Assembly: GCA_020723545.1 (NCBI GenBank)
Contig: DYIS01000064.1
Location: forward strand, 4,509 to 10,738
Direction of reading: 5' to 3'
DNA: 6,230 bases
Source: Ktedonobacter racemifer
GTDB lineage: Bacteria > Chloroflexota > DTOL01 > JACQYG01
In this document: in pieces, positions 1-5,476 of the stretch
How positions within the stretch are numbered: the stretch's first letter is position 1
Layout: each line of letters opens with the position of its first letter
The notes under the pieces: model-generated
What the model was told of the DNA's origin: nothing
Seen by the model: only the letters and a program-made list of their open reading frames with translations
The model's database searches: none
Position numbers and translations under genes: made by a program

Positions 1-276
1 CACCAATACCACAAAACCCAGCATGCCCTCGGAGAGTATCTCCCACATGAACTCAAAACGCTTCTGTCCCGGCGTGCCGAAGAGATAGAGCACCAGGTCT
101 TTGTCCACGGTGATACGCCCGAAGTCCATGGCCACGGTGGTCTGGCCTTTGATCCGGCTGGTCTCGTCCGAGATCTTGCGTTCGGTAGAGACCACGTCGA
201 TCTCGCTGATGCTCTTGATGAACTCGGTCTTTCCCGCGTTAAAGGCCCCGGTGATCACCATCTTCACGGTCTGCAT
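1..276 (-). CDS. Ras/MglA-like small GTPase (COG2229-type), N-terminal part, cut by window edge
   Basis: I translated the first 92 codons from the ATG at 276. The protein begins MQTVKMVITGAFNAGKTEF. Residues 10-17 form a P-loop of the GxxxxGKT type, a TT pair at 47-48 is the likely switch I threonine, and residues 65-71 read LFGTPGQ at the G3 position. The usual Asp of DxxG is replaced by Gly, which to my knowledge is normal in this bacterial family of stand-alone GTPases. Related proteins work in the cytoplasm as nucleotide switches, often next to roadblock/LC7 and DUF4388 proteins, in motility, polarity or signalling. The C-terminus, including the base-specificity motif, lies outside the window. 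The start is 31 bp downstream of the DUF4388 gene, so the two are probably co-transcribed. The family call is secure from the motifs. The cellular role is inferred. Confidence 0.88.
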   Translation of the reverse strand, partial: MQTVKMVITGAFNAGKTEFIKSISEIDVVSTERKISDETSRIKGQTTVAMDFGRITVDKDLVLYLFGTPGQKRFEFMWEILSEGMLGFVVLV

Positions 277-307
277 TCTCGAACCTACTTCATTAATAGA
301 GAATTGG

Positions 308-1141
308 CTAGAGCCTTCTGATACGGTCGATCAAACGCAGCACTATGTTGCGCTGCATGGGAGCGGACATCCCTGCTGCCGGCTTACGCACTATGGGAAC
401 CGCCGGAGCCAGCACCGGCTTTGGGGTCTCCCGGCCCACCAATTCCACCAGCCCCTCAGACAAGAGTCGTCCCACCACCTTGCGTATCTGTCCTTCGTCC
501 ATGCCGGCGTAGCCAGCGATTTTACGTATTGTATTCCGAGGGTTGATAAAAGATATGGCCTTCCATTCGTCAACGCTCAGGTTCACATTGCGCATCTTAA
601 CGTCGGGACGGGTGGTGAATCGCAAAACCACGTCCAGGTTCGGGAGCATCTCCTCCAGCTTCTCGGCCTCTTTGAGCCTCCGGCTGCCCTCGGCTAGGAT
701 GTCGTCCAGGTTCACCGAGATAACGATCTGGCTCGAGGGAGGGAGGACGTCCGGGTCGAAGCGAAAGCTACCCTTGGACCAGGTGAAAACCGTATAAGCG
801 GCCTCCGACATCTGGGCCTGGAGGGCCTCCATGATCTCCTCTCGAGCCAGGTAGCGCATGGTCATCAGGCGCAGGGCTATGGCCTTATCCAGGTGAGGTC
901 CCTTTTGCGAATCGACTATCCTGGCCTGTTCTTCGGAGATCTTCCCCGCCCGCAGAAGGATATCGTCCAGTGGTGGCGGTTCATTGCCCAGGGACGCGCA
1001 AACCAGCTTGCCATCGTCGCAGTACAGCCGGGCGGTGCCCTGATTGCCCTCGATGGTCAGGCTGCCGGTCTTGCGGGCCAGCTTGATCAGGTTGAATAAC
1101 TGGGTAGGGGTAAAGTCCTGAAGATTGCCTTTTAGAGCCAT
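308..1141 (-). CDS. DUF4388 (PATAN-type) domain protein with C-terminal winged-helix-like region
   Basis: This is a complete protein of 277 residues. Residues 1 to about 150 match the DUF4388 pattern: the opening MALKGNLQDFTPTQLFNLI, a TGSLTIEG strand at 26-33, and ARLYCDDGKLVCAS at 37-50. After a helical linker rich in charged residues (about 150-165), residues 186-236 look like a winged-helix fold, with helix pairs and an ending LLSEGLVELVGRE. The tail (about 240-277) is Pro/Ala-rich and then basic. DUF4388 proteins commonly sit beside Ras-like GTPases and response regulators and are thought to be protein-interaction or output modules. No enzyme motif is visible. It lies 38 bp after argG and 31 bp before the GTPase, which suggests a common transcript. 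The ATG at 1141 has only a weak GTGAG-type ribosome site. A nearby upstream ATG is out of frame. Confidence 0.85.
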   Translation of the reverse strand: MALKGNLQDFTPTQLFNLIKLARKTGSLTIEGNQGTARLYCDDGKLVCASLGNEPPPLDDILLRAGKISEEQARIVDSQKGPHLDKAIALRLMTMRYLAREEIMEALQAQMSEAAYTVFTWSKGSFRFDPDVLPPSSQIVISVNLDDILAEGSRRLKEAEKLEEMLPNLDVVLRFTTRPDVKMRNVNLSVDEWKAISFINPRNTIRKIAGYAGMDEGQIRKVVGRLLSEGLVELVGRETPKPVLAPAVPIVRKPAAGMSAPMQRNIVLRLIDRIRRL

Positions 1142-1179
1142 GGCTCACACTTCATGCGCTGAAGGGCGCTACCATCGCC

Positions 1180-2490
1180 CTAGTCTTCCTCAGGGATCGC
1201 ATCCAGCTCCGATGGCCCCAGCCTCTGGGCCTCAGCCTCGGACAGGGACTCTTTCCCTTTCCGTGGAGGGGAAATGCCAAGTAATTCCGCCGGGGGTTCG
1301 CCCAGGAACTGCACCTGAGCCTGGGTCTTGGCCGGCAGCCCCCATAGCTTGATGAAGCCCAAGGCGGCGGAGTGGTCGAAAGCGTCAGCCTGATCGTAGG
1401 TGGCCAGGGAATGGCTGTAGAGTGACTTAGGTGAGCACCTGCCCACCACCTGGCAATTGCCTCGGAAGAGTTTGACCCGAATGGTGCCCGTCACGTGGCG
1501 CTGGGAGCTGGCCACGTAGGCCGCCAGATCCTGATGCAAGCTAGAATACCACAGGCCATTGTACACGAGCTCGGCATAGCGGCTAGCCACCAGGTTCTTG
1601 AAGGCAAGAGCATCCTTGGTCATGGTCATGGCTTCCAGGGCAGCGTGCGCCTGGTGCAGGATGACCGCCGCCGGGGCCTCGTAGACCTCCCGGGATTTTA
1701 TCCCCACCAGGCGGTCCTCAATGTGGTCAATGCGCCCCACACCGTATTCGCCCCCGATGGCGTTGAGTTCGCCGATCAAAGACACCCCATCCATGGGGCG
1801 GCTGTCCAGGGCCACGGGAATGCCCTTCTCGAAATCGATCTCCAGGTAACGCGGTTGGTCAGGGGAACGAGCGGGGTTTACCGTCCAGGCAAAGACCTCT
1901 TCCGGGGGCTCCGCCCAGGGGTCCTCTAGTATCCCGCATTCCACCGAACGACCCCACAGGTTAAGATCGACGCTGTAGGGCCCCTGGACGGTGGCGGAGA
2001 CCGGTATCCCGTGGCGCTGGGCATAGGCGATCTCTTCGCCCCTGGTCATCCGCCATTCCCGGACCGGGGCGATGATCCTCAAGTCCGGGGCCAACGTGTT
2101 GATGGCTACGTCGAACCGCACCTGGTCGTTGCCTTTTCCGGTACAGCCGTGGGCCACCGCCACGGCACCCTCCTCCCGGGCCACATCCACCAGCAGCTTG
2201 GCGATGAGGGGCCGGGCCAGGGCGGTAGCCAGGGGGTAAACCCCCTGGTACAGGGCTCCACTCTGCAGGGCTGGGAGGACAAAGTATCTGACGAAGACCT
2301 CCCTGGCATCCACCACCAGGGCTTTGGTCGCGCCGATCTTCAGGGCCTTGGCCTGGATCTCCTTTAGATCCCTTTCGTTGCCCACATCAACGGTGAGGGT
2401 GATGACCCCAAGCCCATACTTCTCCGGGAGCCACTTGATGGATACCGAGGTGTCCAGCCCTCCGGAATAAGCCAGCACGACCTTATCCAT
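1180..2490 (-). CDS. argG: Argininosuccinate synthase
   Basis: This cytoplasmic enzyme (EC 6.3.4.5) condenses citrulline and aspartate with ATP, giving argininosuccinate in arginine biosynthesis. The N-terminal ATP pyrophosphatase P-loop AYSGGLDTS is at residues 7-15. The signature HGCTGKGNDQVRF is at 114-126, followed by APVREW (141-146), the citrulline/aspartate-site region SVDLNLWGRSVECG (173-186) and the late region HVTGTIRVKLFRG (332-344). It has 436 residues against roughly 400 in most bacteria. The excess is a C-terminal tail from about 393 that is rich in Glu, Pro and Ser and ends in EED. Its role is unknown. The ATG at 2490 is supported by a GGAG 4 nt upstream (2495-2498) and by a strong promoter 27 bp upstream. 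No argH, argF or argB is nearby. A 5-bp GC stem (arms 1164-1168 and 1176-1180) lies at the stop codon but has no U-run, so it is unlikely to terminate transcription fully. Confidence 0.98.
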   Translation of the reverse strand: MDKVVLAYSGGLDTSVSIKWLPEKYGLGVITLTVDVGNERDLKEIQAKALKIGATKALVVDAREVFVRYFVLPALQSGALYQGVYPLATALARPLIAKLLVDVAREEGAVAVAHGCTGKGNDQVRFDVAINTLAPDLRIIAPVREWRMTRGEEIAYAQRHGIPVSATVQGPYSVDLNLWGRSVECGILEDPWAEPPEEVFAWTVNPARSPDQPRYLEIDFEKGIPVALDSRPMDGVSLIGELNAIGGEYGVGRIDHIEDRLVGIKSREVYEAPAAVILHQAHAALEAMTMTKDALAFKNLVASRYAELVYNGLWYSSLHQDLAAYVASSQRHVTGTIRVKLFRGNCQVVGRCSPKSLYSHSLATYDQADAFDHSAALGFIKLWGLPAKTQAQVQFLGEPPAELLGISPPRKGKESLSEAEAQRLGPSELDAIPEED

Positions 2491-2516
2491 ATCACTCCAC
2501 TCTAAGAGCCGCCGTA

Positions 2517-2545
2517 ACTATAGAGCAATCCCAATTGGTTGTCAA
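2517..2545 (-). promoter_or_regulatory. Strong sigma-70-type promoter of argG
   Basis: On the minus strand, a perfect -35 TTGACA (2540-2545) is separated by 17 bp from a -10 TATAGT (2517-2522). Transcription should start near 2510, giving a leader of about 20 nt before the argG ATG at 2490. The spacer contains the 8-bp palindrome CCAATTGG (2531-2538). Two more palindromes flank the promoter: GCTCTAGAGC (2556-2565), upstream of the -35, and CTCTAAGAG (2500-2508), at the predicted start. These are possible operators, but none resembles the AT-rich ArgR box I know. The promoter sits in the only large gap of the minus-strand block, so argG and the genes after it probably form their own unit. Confidence 0.85.
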
Positions 2546-2598
2546 GGGTAGACCCGCTCTAGAGCTGTGGCCGATAGGCCCGGTGCGCGGACCCTCAG

Positions 2599-3552
2599 CT
2601 AGCGCCGCGGCCTGCCGCCGCCTCCCAGGAAGATCTGCCGCAATTGCTTTCCGGGCGTCGGGAGCAGTTCGGAGAAGGCCTTGTCCATGTTCTCTGGACC
2701 CTCAGCCAGCCACCGGTCCCTGGCTTCGGAGGCGTTTTGAAAAATCCCCAGCAACTCCTCCGGCCTCTGGGCGATCTGCTGCCGTAGCTGCTCCAGGGCC
2801 TCGGCATACGCCTGCAACCAGCGCACGAGGTTTTCGCGGTTGAGTTCGCAGAGGTCCACTCGAGCTTGCGCCTCACCCTGGGCCAGGGCCAACATCTCGC
2901 CGTAATCTCCACCGGCCACCTTGCGCATCTCCCGCCACGACGGGCTCCCCGCCGTGGCTTTCACCAGTGCCGTGGACAGGAGCAAGGGCAGGTGGCTTAC
3001 TCCAGCAACGAAGCTATCGTGCTCGGCCGGGTCAATGAAATAAGGAGTGGCGCCGATGGCGGAAACCATGCCAAGCACCGTCTCCACCGCCTCCGAGGAA
3101 GCCTGTCGCGAAGGCAAAACGCAGTAGGTACAGCCCTGGAAGAGGCCGCGAGTGGCCAGGTCGATGCCTGATCCTGCCTTCTTGACGATGGGGTGCCCGC
3201 CGACGAAGCTCACCGTCCGGGGCAGAGCGGCATCGGCCCAGGCCAGGACCGGAACCTTGGTGCTGGCCACATCGGAGACCACGCATCCCGGCTGGAGGTA
3301 GGGGGCAATGGCCTCCAGGGTCACCTTCATAGCCATCACCGGGATGGCCAGGACCACCAGCCCGGCCTCGTCCACCGCTGAGATTAGATTCCAATGGGTT
3401 CGATCCACCGCCCCGGTCTTCTTTGCTTTGGCCGCTACGTCGTTCTCGCGGTCATGTCCCACGATCTCCGCGTCCACCCTGGCCGCCTTCAGGGCCAGGC
3501 CCAGGGAGGCGCCGATGTAGCCCAAACCCACGATGGCGATCTTTTGCGACAC
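2599..3552 (-). CDS. tyrA: Prephenate dehydrogenase (arogenate/prephenate dehydrogenase family)
   Basis: This 317-residue NAD(P)-dependent enzyme (family EC 1.3.1.12) oxidatively decarboxylates prephenate to 4-hydroxyphenylpyruvate for tyrosine synthesis. The Rossmann motif GLGYIGAS is at residues 9-16 and the cofactor loop GHDRE at 32-36. The DVASTK segment (94-99) corresponds to the conserved Ser/Lys of the family. GGHP at 118-121 carries the catalytic His120, and SHLP (186-189) is the second conserved His region. The helical dimerisation domain fills about 175-310. There is no ACT domain and no chorismate mutase domain, so I see no built-in tyrosine feedback module. The start is GTG at 3552 with AGGAAA about 5 nt upstream. 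The gene begins 12 bp after the HD gene stop. Whether prephenate or arogenate is preferred cannot be read from the sequence. Confidence 0.95.
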   Translation of the reverse strand: MSQKIAIVGLGYIGASLGLALKAARVDAEIVGHDRENDVAAKAKKTGAVDRTHWNLISAVDEAGLVVLAIPVMAMKVTLEAIAPYLQPGCVVSDVASTKVPVLAWADAALPRTVSFVGGHPIVKKAGSGIDLATRGLFQGCTYCVLPSRQASSEAVETVLGMVSAIGATPYFIDPAEHDSFVAGVSHLPLLLSTALVKATAGSPSWREMRKVAGGDYGEMLALAQGEAQARVDLCELNRENLVRWLQAYAEALEQLRQQIAQRPEELLGIFQNASEARDRWLAEGPENMDKAFSELLPTPGKQLRQIFLGGGGRPRR

Positions 3553-3564
3553 GTGACTTTCCTT

Positions 3565-4098
3565 TCAGTTGATGCCGTCTGCCCATTGCAGTGCGGCCAT
3601 CAGCTTATCCTCCATGGTGTGCCAGCGCCGGTTGGAGCGGGGTTGTTGGTGATCGCGTATGAGTGCCACCACCCCCGGGGAGGCGCCCACCCGGGCGGCC
3701 ATCTCCGCCCCCGTCTCCGAGTGTTTCAGTTGTACATAGAAGGGATAACGCCAACTATACGGGTCGCCCCAGGCCAGGGGCTCCAACCATCCCGGCCGTA
3801 GCCATCGGATCAGCACCAGCGCCACCCGCTGCCAAAGGCGGATCTTCACGCCTGATTTCCCAATGTCGTGCAAGAGGGCCGCCTGCAAAAGCTCACGGTC
3901 GCTATAGCCCCGGCTCCGCAGGGTGTAGAAAACGTCCAGGCTGTGGCGCTGGTCGGCCACATCCAGGCGACGGAAGAGTTCCCGTTGTGGTGGAGCCAGG
4001 TAGCGGTCCAGGATGGCCAGCTCTTCCCGGCGCACCCGGGCCGTGACGGCGTTCCAGAACTGCTTGAACCGGTAGCCTCCCGCCCCAGCCACCCCCAT
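3565..4098 (-). CDS. HD-domain metal-dependent phosphohydrolase-like protein
   Basis: This 177-residue cytoplasmic protein has a full set of HD-superfamily metal ligands: His52, the LLHDIGK motif with His77-Asp78 (residues 75-81), His126 (LKHSETGAEMA), His150 (IRDHQQP) and Asp174 (WADGIN). HD proteins hydrolyse phosphate esters of nucleotides or cyclic dinucleotides. The substrate here is unknown, and no GYP motif is visible. The aromatic stretch between the second and third His (88-124, many Trp and Leu) might sit against a membrane or partner, which is inferred only. The start at 4098 follows the protease stop by 3 bp, so translation is probably coupled, and the gene ends 12 bp before tyrA. 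The protease/HD pairing suggests a shared housekeeping or envelope role, but the sequence does not prove this. Confidence 0.85.
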   Translation of the reverse strand: MGVAGAGGYRFKQFWNAVTARVRREELAILDRYLAPPQRELFRRLDVADQRHSLDVFYTLRSRGYSDRELLQAALLHDIGKSGVKIRLWQRVALVLIRWLRPGWLEPLAWGDPYSWRYPFYVQLKHSETGAEMAARVGASPGVVALIRDHQQPRSNRRWHTMEDKLMAALQWADGIN

Positions 4099-4101
4099 CT
4101 A

Positions 4102-4758
4102 TCAACCCCCCAGGAAGAGCCAGCGCAGAAGGTGGTTGGGCGGGCCCAGGATTAATCCCAAGATGCTGATGGGGAGAAACGAGTCCACCAGGAAGACCAT
4201 CACCAGGATCATAGGCCCCTGGGCGTCCAGGCGCATCAGGGCGTTGCCCAGCTCGAAGGCCCACGGCTCCCGCACTGCTCCCAGGATGCCCTGCAGCACC
4301 TTGGAGCCATCCAGTGGCGCCAGGGGGATCAGGTTGAACAAACCCAGCCAGATGTTGATCTGGGCGGCGATGGCGAAGAACAGGATCAGGGGCTGCGGCA
4401 GGGCCCAAAAAGAGGCCAGCCGCACCGGCAGGCCGAACAGCGCCGCCAGAACGAAGTTAGACAGGGGCCCGGCCAGGCTCACTATGCCCATGCCCACCCG
4501 AAACCCACTGCGCAAGTACATCGGGTTCACCGGCACCGGCTTGCCCCAGGCGAAGCCAAAACCCCGAAACACCATCAAAAACATCATCAGGGTGCCCAGG
4601 GGGTCCAGGTGGGCCAGGGGATTGAGGGTGAGTCGGCCCATATACCTGGGCGTATCGTCACCCTGTTGGTGGGCCATCAGAGCGTGGCTGAACTCGTGCA
4701 CATCCAGCGCGATGATCAAGGCCACGAGCACGTATATGCTTTGCAGCGTAATGGTCAT
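4102..4758 (-). CDS. M50 family site-2-type zinc metalloprotease, integral membrane
   Basis: This 218-residue protein is mostly hydrophobic, with about five to six membrane segments (roughly 5-25, 50-66, 88-112, 122-148 and 180-206). The first segment carries the HExxH zinc motif as HEFSH (21-25). The second motif, NLIPLAPLDG, is at 142-151, with Asp150 as the third zinc ligand. GKPVPVNP (72-79) and the AGPLSN turn (96-101) are typical of the compact SREBP/site-2-protease branch that lacks PDZ domains. Such proteases cut substrates within the membrane, and its substrate is unknown. The ATG at 4758 is preceded by GGAG 8 nt upstream and by a perfect TATAAT -10 (4788-4793). It is the first gene of the minus-strand block and lies 3 bp before the HD gene. 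Confidence 0.93.
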   Translation of the reverse strand: MTITLQSIYVLVALIIALDVHEFSHALMAHQQGDDTPRYMGRLTLNPLAHLDPLGTLMMFLMVFRGFGFAWGKPVPVNPMYLRSGFRVGMGIVSLAGPLSNFVLAALFGLPVRLASFWALPQPLILFFAIAAQINIWLGLFNLIPLAPLDGSKVLQGILGAVREPWAFELGNALMRLDAQGPMILVMVFLVDSFLPISILGLILGPPNHLLRWLFLGG

Positions 4759-4787
4759 ACCAAGGCTCCGGTTGAGCGTTTTGCGGT

Positions 4788-4816
4788 ATTATAGCACCTC
4801 TAGTCGAAAAGCAAAA
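4788..4816 (-). promoter_or_regulatory. Candidate promoter of the protease-HD-tyrA unit
   Basis: The minus strand has a perfect -10 TATAAT (4788-4793). At 17 bp the -35 is poor (TTTTGC, 4811-4816). A TTGCTT reading needs a short 15-bp spacer. The start would be near 4781, about 22 nt before the protease ATG. The 8-bp inverted repeat CCAAGGCT (4760-4767) / AGCCTTGG (4816-4823) brackets the promoter and could bind a regulator. Confidence 0.6.
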
Positions 4817-4835
4817 GCCTTGGGGTCAGCCAAGC

Positions 4836-4864
4836 TTGCGTTCAGGCCCGAGCAAGGTTATAAT
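4836..4864 (+). promoter_or_regulatory. Candidate promoter of the toxin-antitoxin genes
   Basis: The plus strand shows TTGCGT (4836-4841), a 17-bp spacer and a perfect -10 TATAAT (4859-4864), with a start expected near 4871. It diverges from the protease promoter, and the two start points are about 90 bp apart. It precedes the 55-codon remnant and the DUF433 gene, giving a leader of about 190 nt before the first recognisable antitoxin. Confidence 0.6.
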
Positions 4865-4907
4865 GGCGCAAATCTGATCGTTAGATGAAATCGCGCCCCC
4901 TGAGGTA

Positions 4908-4925
4908 CCCGCCTTACGTGGCGGG
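4908..4925 (+). other. Perfect GC hairpin in the toxin-antitoxin leader
   Basis: CCCGCC (4908-4913) pairs perfectly with GGCGGG (4920-4925) around a 6-nt loop. No U-run follows on either strand, so it is not an ordinary intrinsic terminator. It lies about 37 nt into the predicted plus-strand transcript and could be a pause or stability element, or simply a by-product of the remnant coding sequence. Confidence 0.4.
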
Positions 4926-4973
4926 CGAAGATTGGCAGGCAGGCAAGGCAGCGAAGCTCAGTAACCAGTTCAC

Positions 4974-5035
4974 TGAATCGGCGAGGTTAGAGAAGGCGAT
5001 TCAAGGGAATTTGAAGGGGTTGGGGTATGGGCATT
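4974..5035 (+). repeat. 62-bp direct repeat, copy A
   Basis: This copy matches 5413-5474 at 54 of 62 positions. All eight differences are A/G changes and the last 30 bp are identical. Here it encodes residues 31-50 of the remnant frame, and it ends just before the DUF433 ribosome site. An ATG at 5027, equivalent to the mntA start, leads only to a 10-codon frame. Confidence 0.9.
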
Positions 5036-5050
5036 GGTCTTATGCAAGTT

Positions 5051-5057
5051 AGGAGGT
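5051..5057 (+). promoter_or_regulatory. Consensus Shine-Dalgarno that fixes the DUF433 start
   Basis: AGGAGGT lies 6 nt before the ATG at 5064. This selects that start over the upstream ATG at 5034, whose 10 extra residues (MVLCKLGGEQ) would precede the normal family start. It overlaps the stop codon of the 55-codon remnant frame. Confidence 0.85.
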
Positions 5058-5063
5058 GAGCAG

Positions 5064-5294
5064 ATGAAGTTTACACGAATCACTGTCAATCCCAATCAAA
5101 CGAGTGGCGTGCCCTGCATTCGTGGGCTACGCATACCCGTTTCAACCATCGTGGGGATGTTCGCCGAGAACATGACCGAAGAGGAGATTCTCAAAGCGTT
5201 CCCCGACCTGGAACGCGAGGACATCCGCGAGGCGCTGCAATACGCTGCTGAAGCCGTGCGGGAGCGCGAACTCCCGTTGGTGACGATGACATGA
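5064..5294 (+). CDS. DUF433 family antitoxin (VapB45-like)
   Basis: This 76-residue protein begins MKFTRITVNPNQTSGVPCIR. The DUF433 signature is clear: SGVPCIRGLRIPVSTIVGMF (14-33), then the helical ENMTEEEILKAFPDLEREDI (35-54) and a final helix EALQYAAEA. DUF433 proteins are small helix-turn-helix-like DNA-binding proteins, usually paired with a DUF5615 or Mut7-C PIN-like toxin, and they repress their own operon. Here the stop overlaps the DUF5615 start by 4 bp (ATGA), the expected coupling. The start at 5064 is chosen for its consensus ribosome site. A perfect 6-bp hairpin (5259-5264 with 5271-5276) sits near its 3' end, 14 nt before the toxin ATG. Because the partner toxin is truncated, this antitoxin may be an orphan, perhaps still acting as a repressor of the downstream pair. 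Confidence 0.9.
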   Translation: MKFTRITVNPNQTSGVPCIRGLRIPVSTIVGMFAENMTEEEILKAFPDLEREDIREALQYAAEAVRERELPLVTMT

Positions 5295-5476
5295 AGTTTC
5301 TGGTGGACAACTCATTGTCGCCCTTGGTGGCAGAAGGCTTGCGTCAGGCTGGACACGATGCGAGGCATGTGCGCGATTACGGGAGGCAAGCGGCGGAGGA
5401 TGAAGAAATCTTTGAGTCAGCGAAGTTGGAGAAGACGATTCGGAGGAATTTGAAGGGGTTGGGGTATGGGCATTAA
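5291..5476 (+). CDS. Truncated, chimeric DUF5615 PIN-like toxin with foreign C-terminal tail
   Basis: This 61-residue frame starts MKFLVDNSLSPLVAEGLRQA, a typical DUF5615 beginning with the first acidic residue Asp6. It continues through HDARHVRDYG (22-31) and AAEDEEIF (34-41). Full-length DUF5615 proteins are about 110-115 residues and carry a second acidic cluster of SADTDFG type roughly 20 residues further on. That part is missing. From residue 42 the sequence is ESAKLEKTIRRNLKGLGYGH, a tail shared with the frame at 4885-5052 and encoded by the 62-bp direct repeat. The protein is therefore an in-frame fusion made by recombination, and as a nuclease it is almost certainly inactive. Its start overlaps DUF433 by 4 bp and its end overlaps mntA by 11 bp, so it may still serve to couple translation along the operon. 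It could equally be read as a pseudogene. Confidence 0.8.
   Translation: MKFLVDNSLSPLVAEGLRQAGHDARHVRDYGRQAAEDEEIFESAKLEKTIRRNLKGLGYGH
5413..5474 (+). repeat. 62-bp direct repeat, copy B
   Basis: This is the second copy of the repeat at 4974-5035, 439 bp away. It encodes the foreign tail of the DUF5615 frame and, in another frame, the G-rich ribosome binding region and first three codons (Met-Gly-Ile) of mntA. Identity begins at the DUF5615 breakpoint and ends inside mntA codon 3. Confidence 0.9.

Larger units (their letters stand above)
4885..5052 (+). pseudogene. 55-codon open frame, likely 3' remnant of a longer gene (possibly HsdM-like tail)
   Basis: The frame starts at ATG 4885 and stops at TAG 5050-5052. 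It has no visible ribosome site, although it lies about 14 nt after a predicted transcription start. Residues 31-50 read ESARLEKAIQGNLKGLGYGH. The same tail, with four substitutions, ends the truncated DUF5615 protein downstream. Over the shared 62 bp, three of the seven changed codons are synonymous and the frame is kept, so this was coding sequence. After the shared part the frame runs on for WSYAS before stopping. The charged helix followed by LGYG recalls, from memory only, the C-terminus of type I restriction methyltransferase (HsdM) subunits, and I could not check this. It is most likely a decayed gene end rather than a functional peptide. Confidence 0.4.

Noticed and set aside
1164..1180. 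Intrinsic terminator after argG
   Set aside because: The stem is only 5 bp with a 7-nt loop, and no U-run follows.
2556..2590. Terminator between tyrA and argG
   Set aside because: Short GC palindromes are present (GGCC-TATC-GGCC and GCTCTAGAGC), but neither is followed by a U-run.
4136..4888. Plus-strand open frame of 250 codons opposite the M50 protease
   Set aside because: It is antisense to a protease with intact HExxH and LDG motifs. The translation is Arg/Pro-rich without a fold signature.
5034..5063. Longer DUF433 start at ATG 5034
   Set aside because: The extra ten residues are not family-like, and a consensus ribosome site lies inside them, directly before the ATG at 5064.
4974..5474. 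Direct repeats as transposon target-site duplications or a CRISPR array
   Set aside because: 62 bp is far too long for a typical target duplication. No transposase or terminal inverted repeats are present, and there are only two copies with gene-sized spacing.
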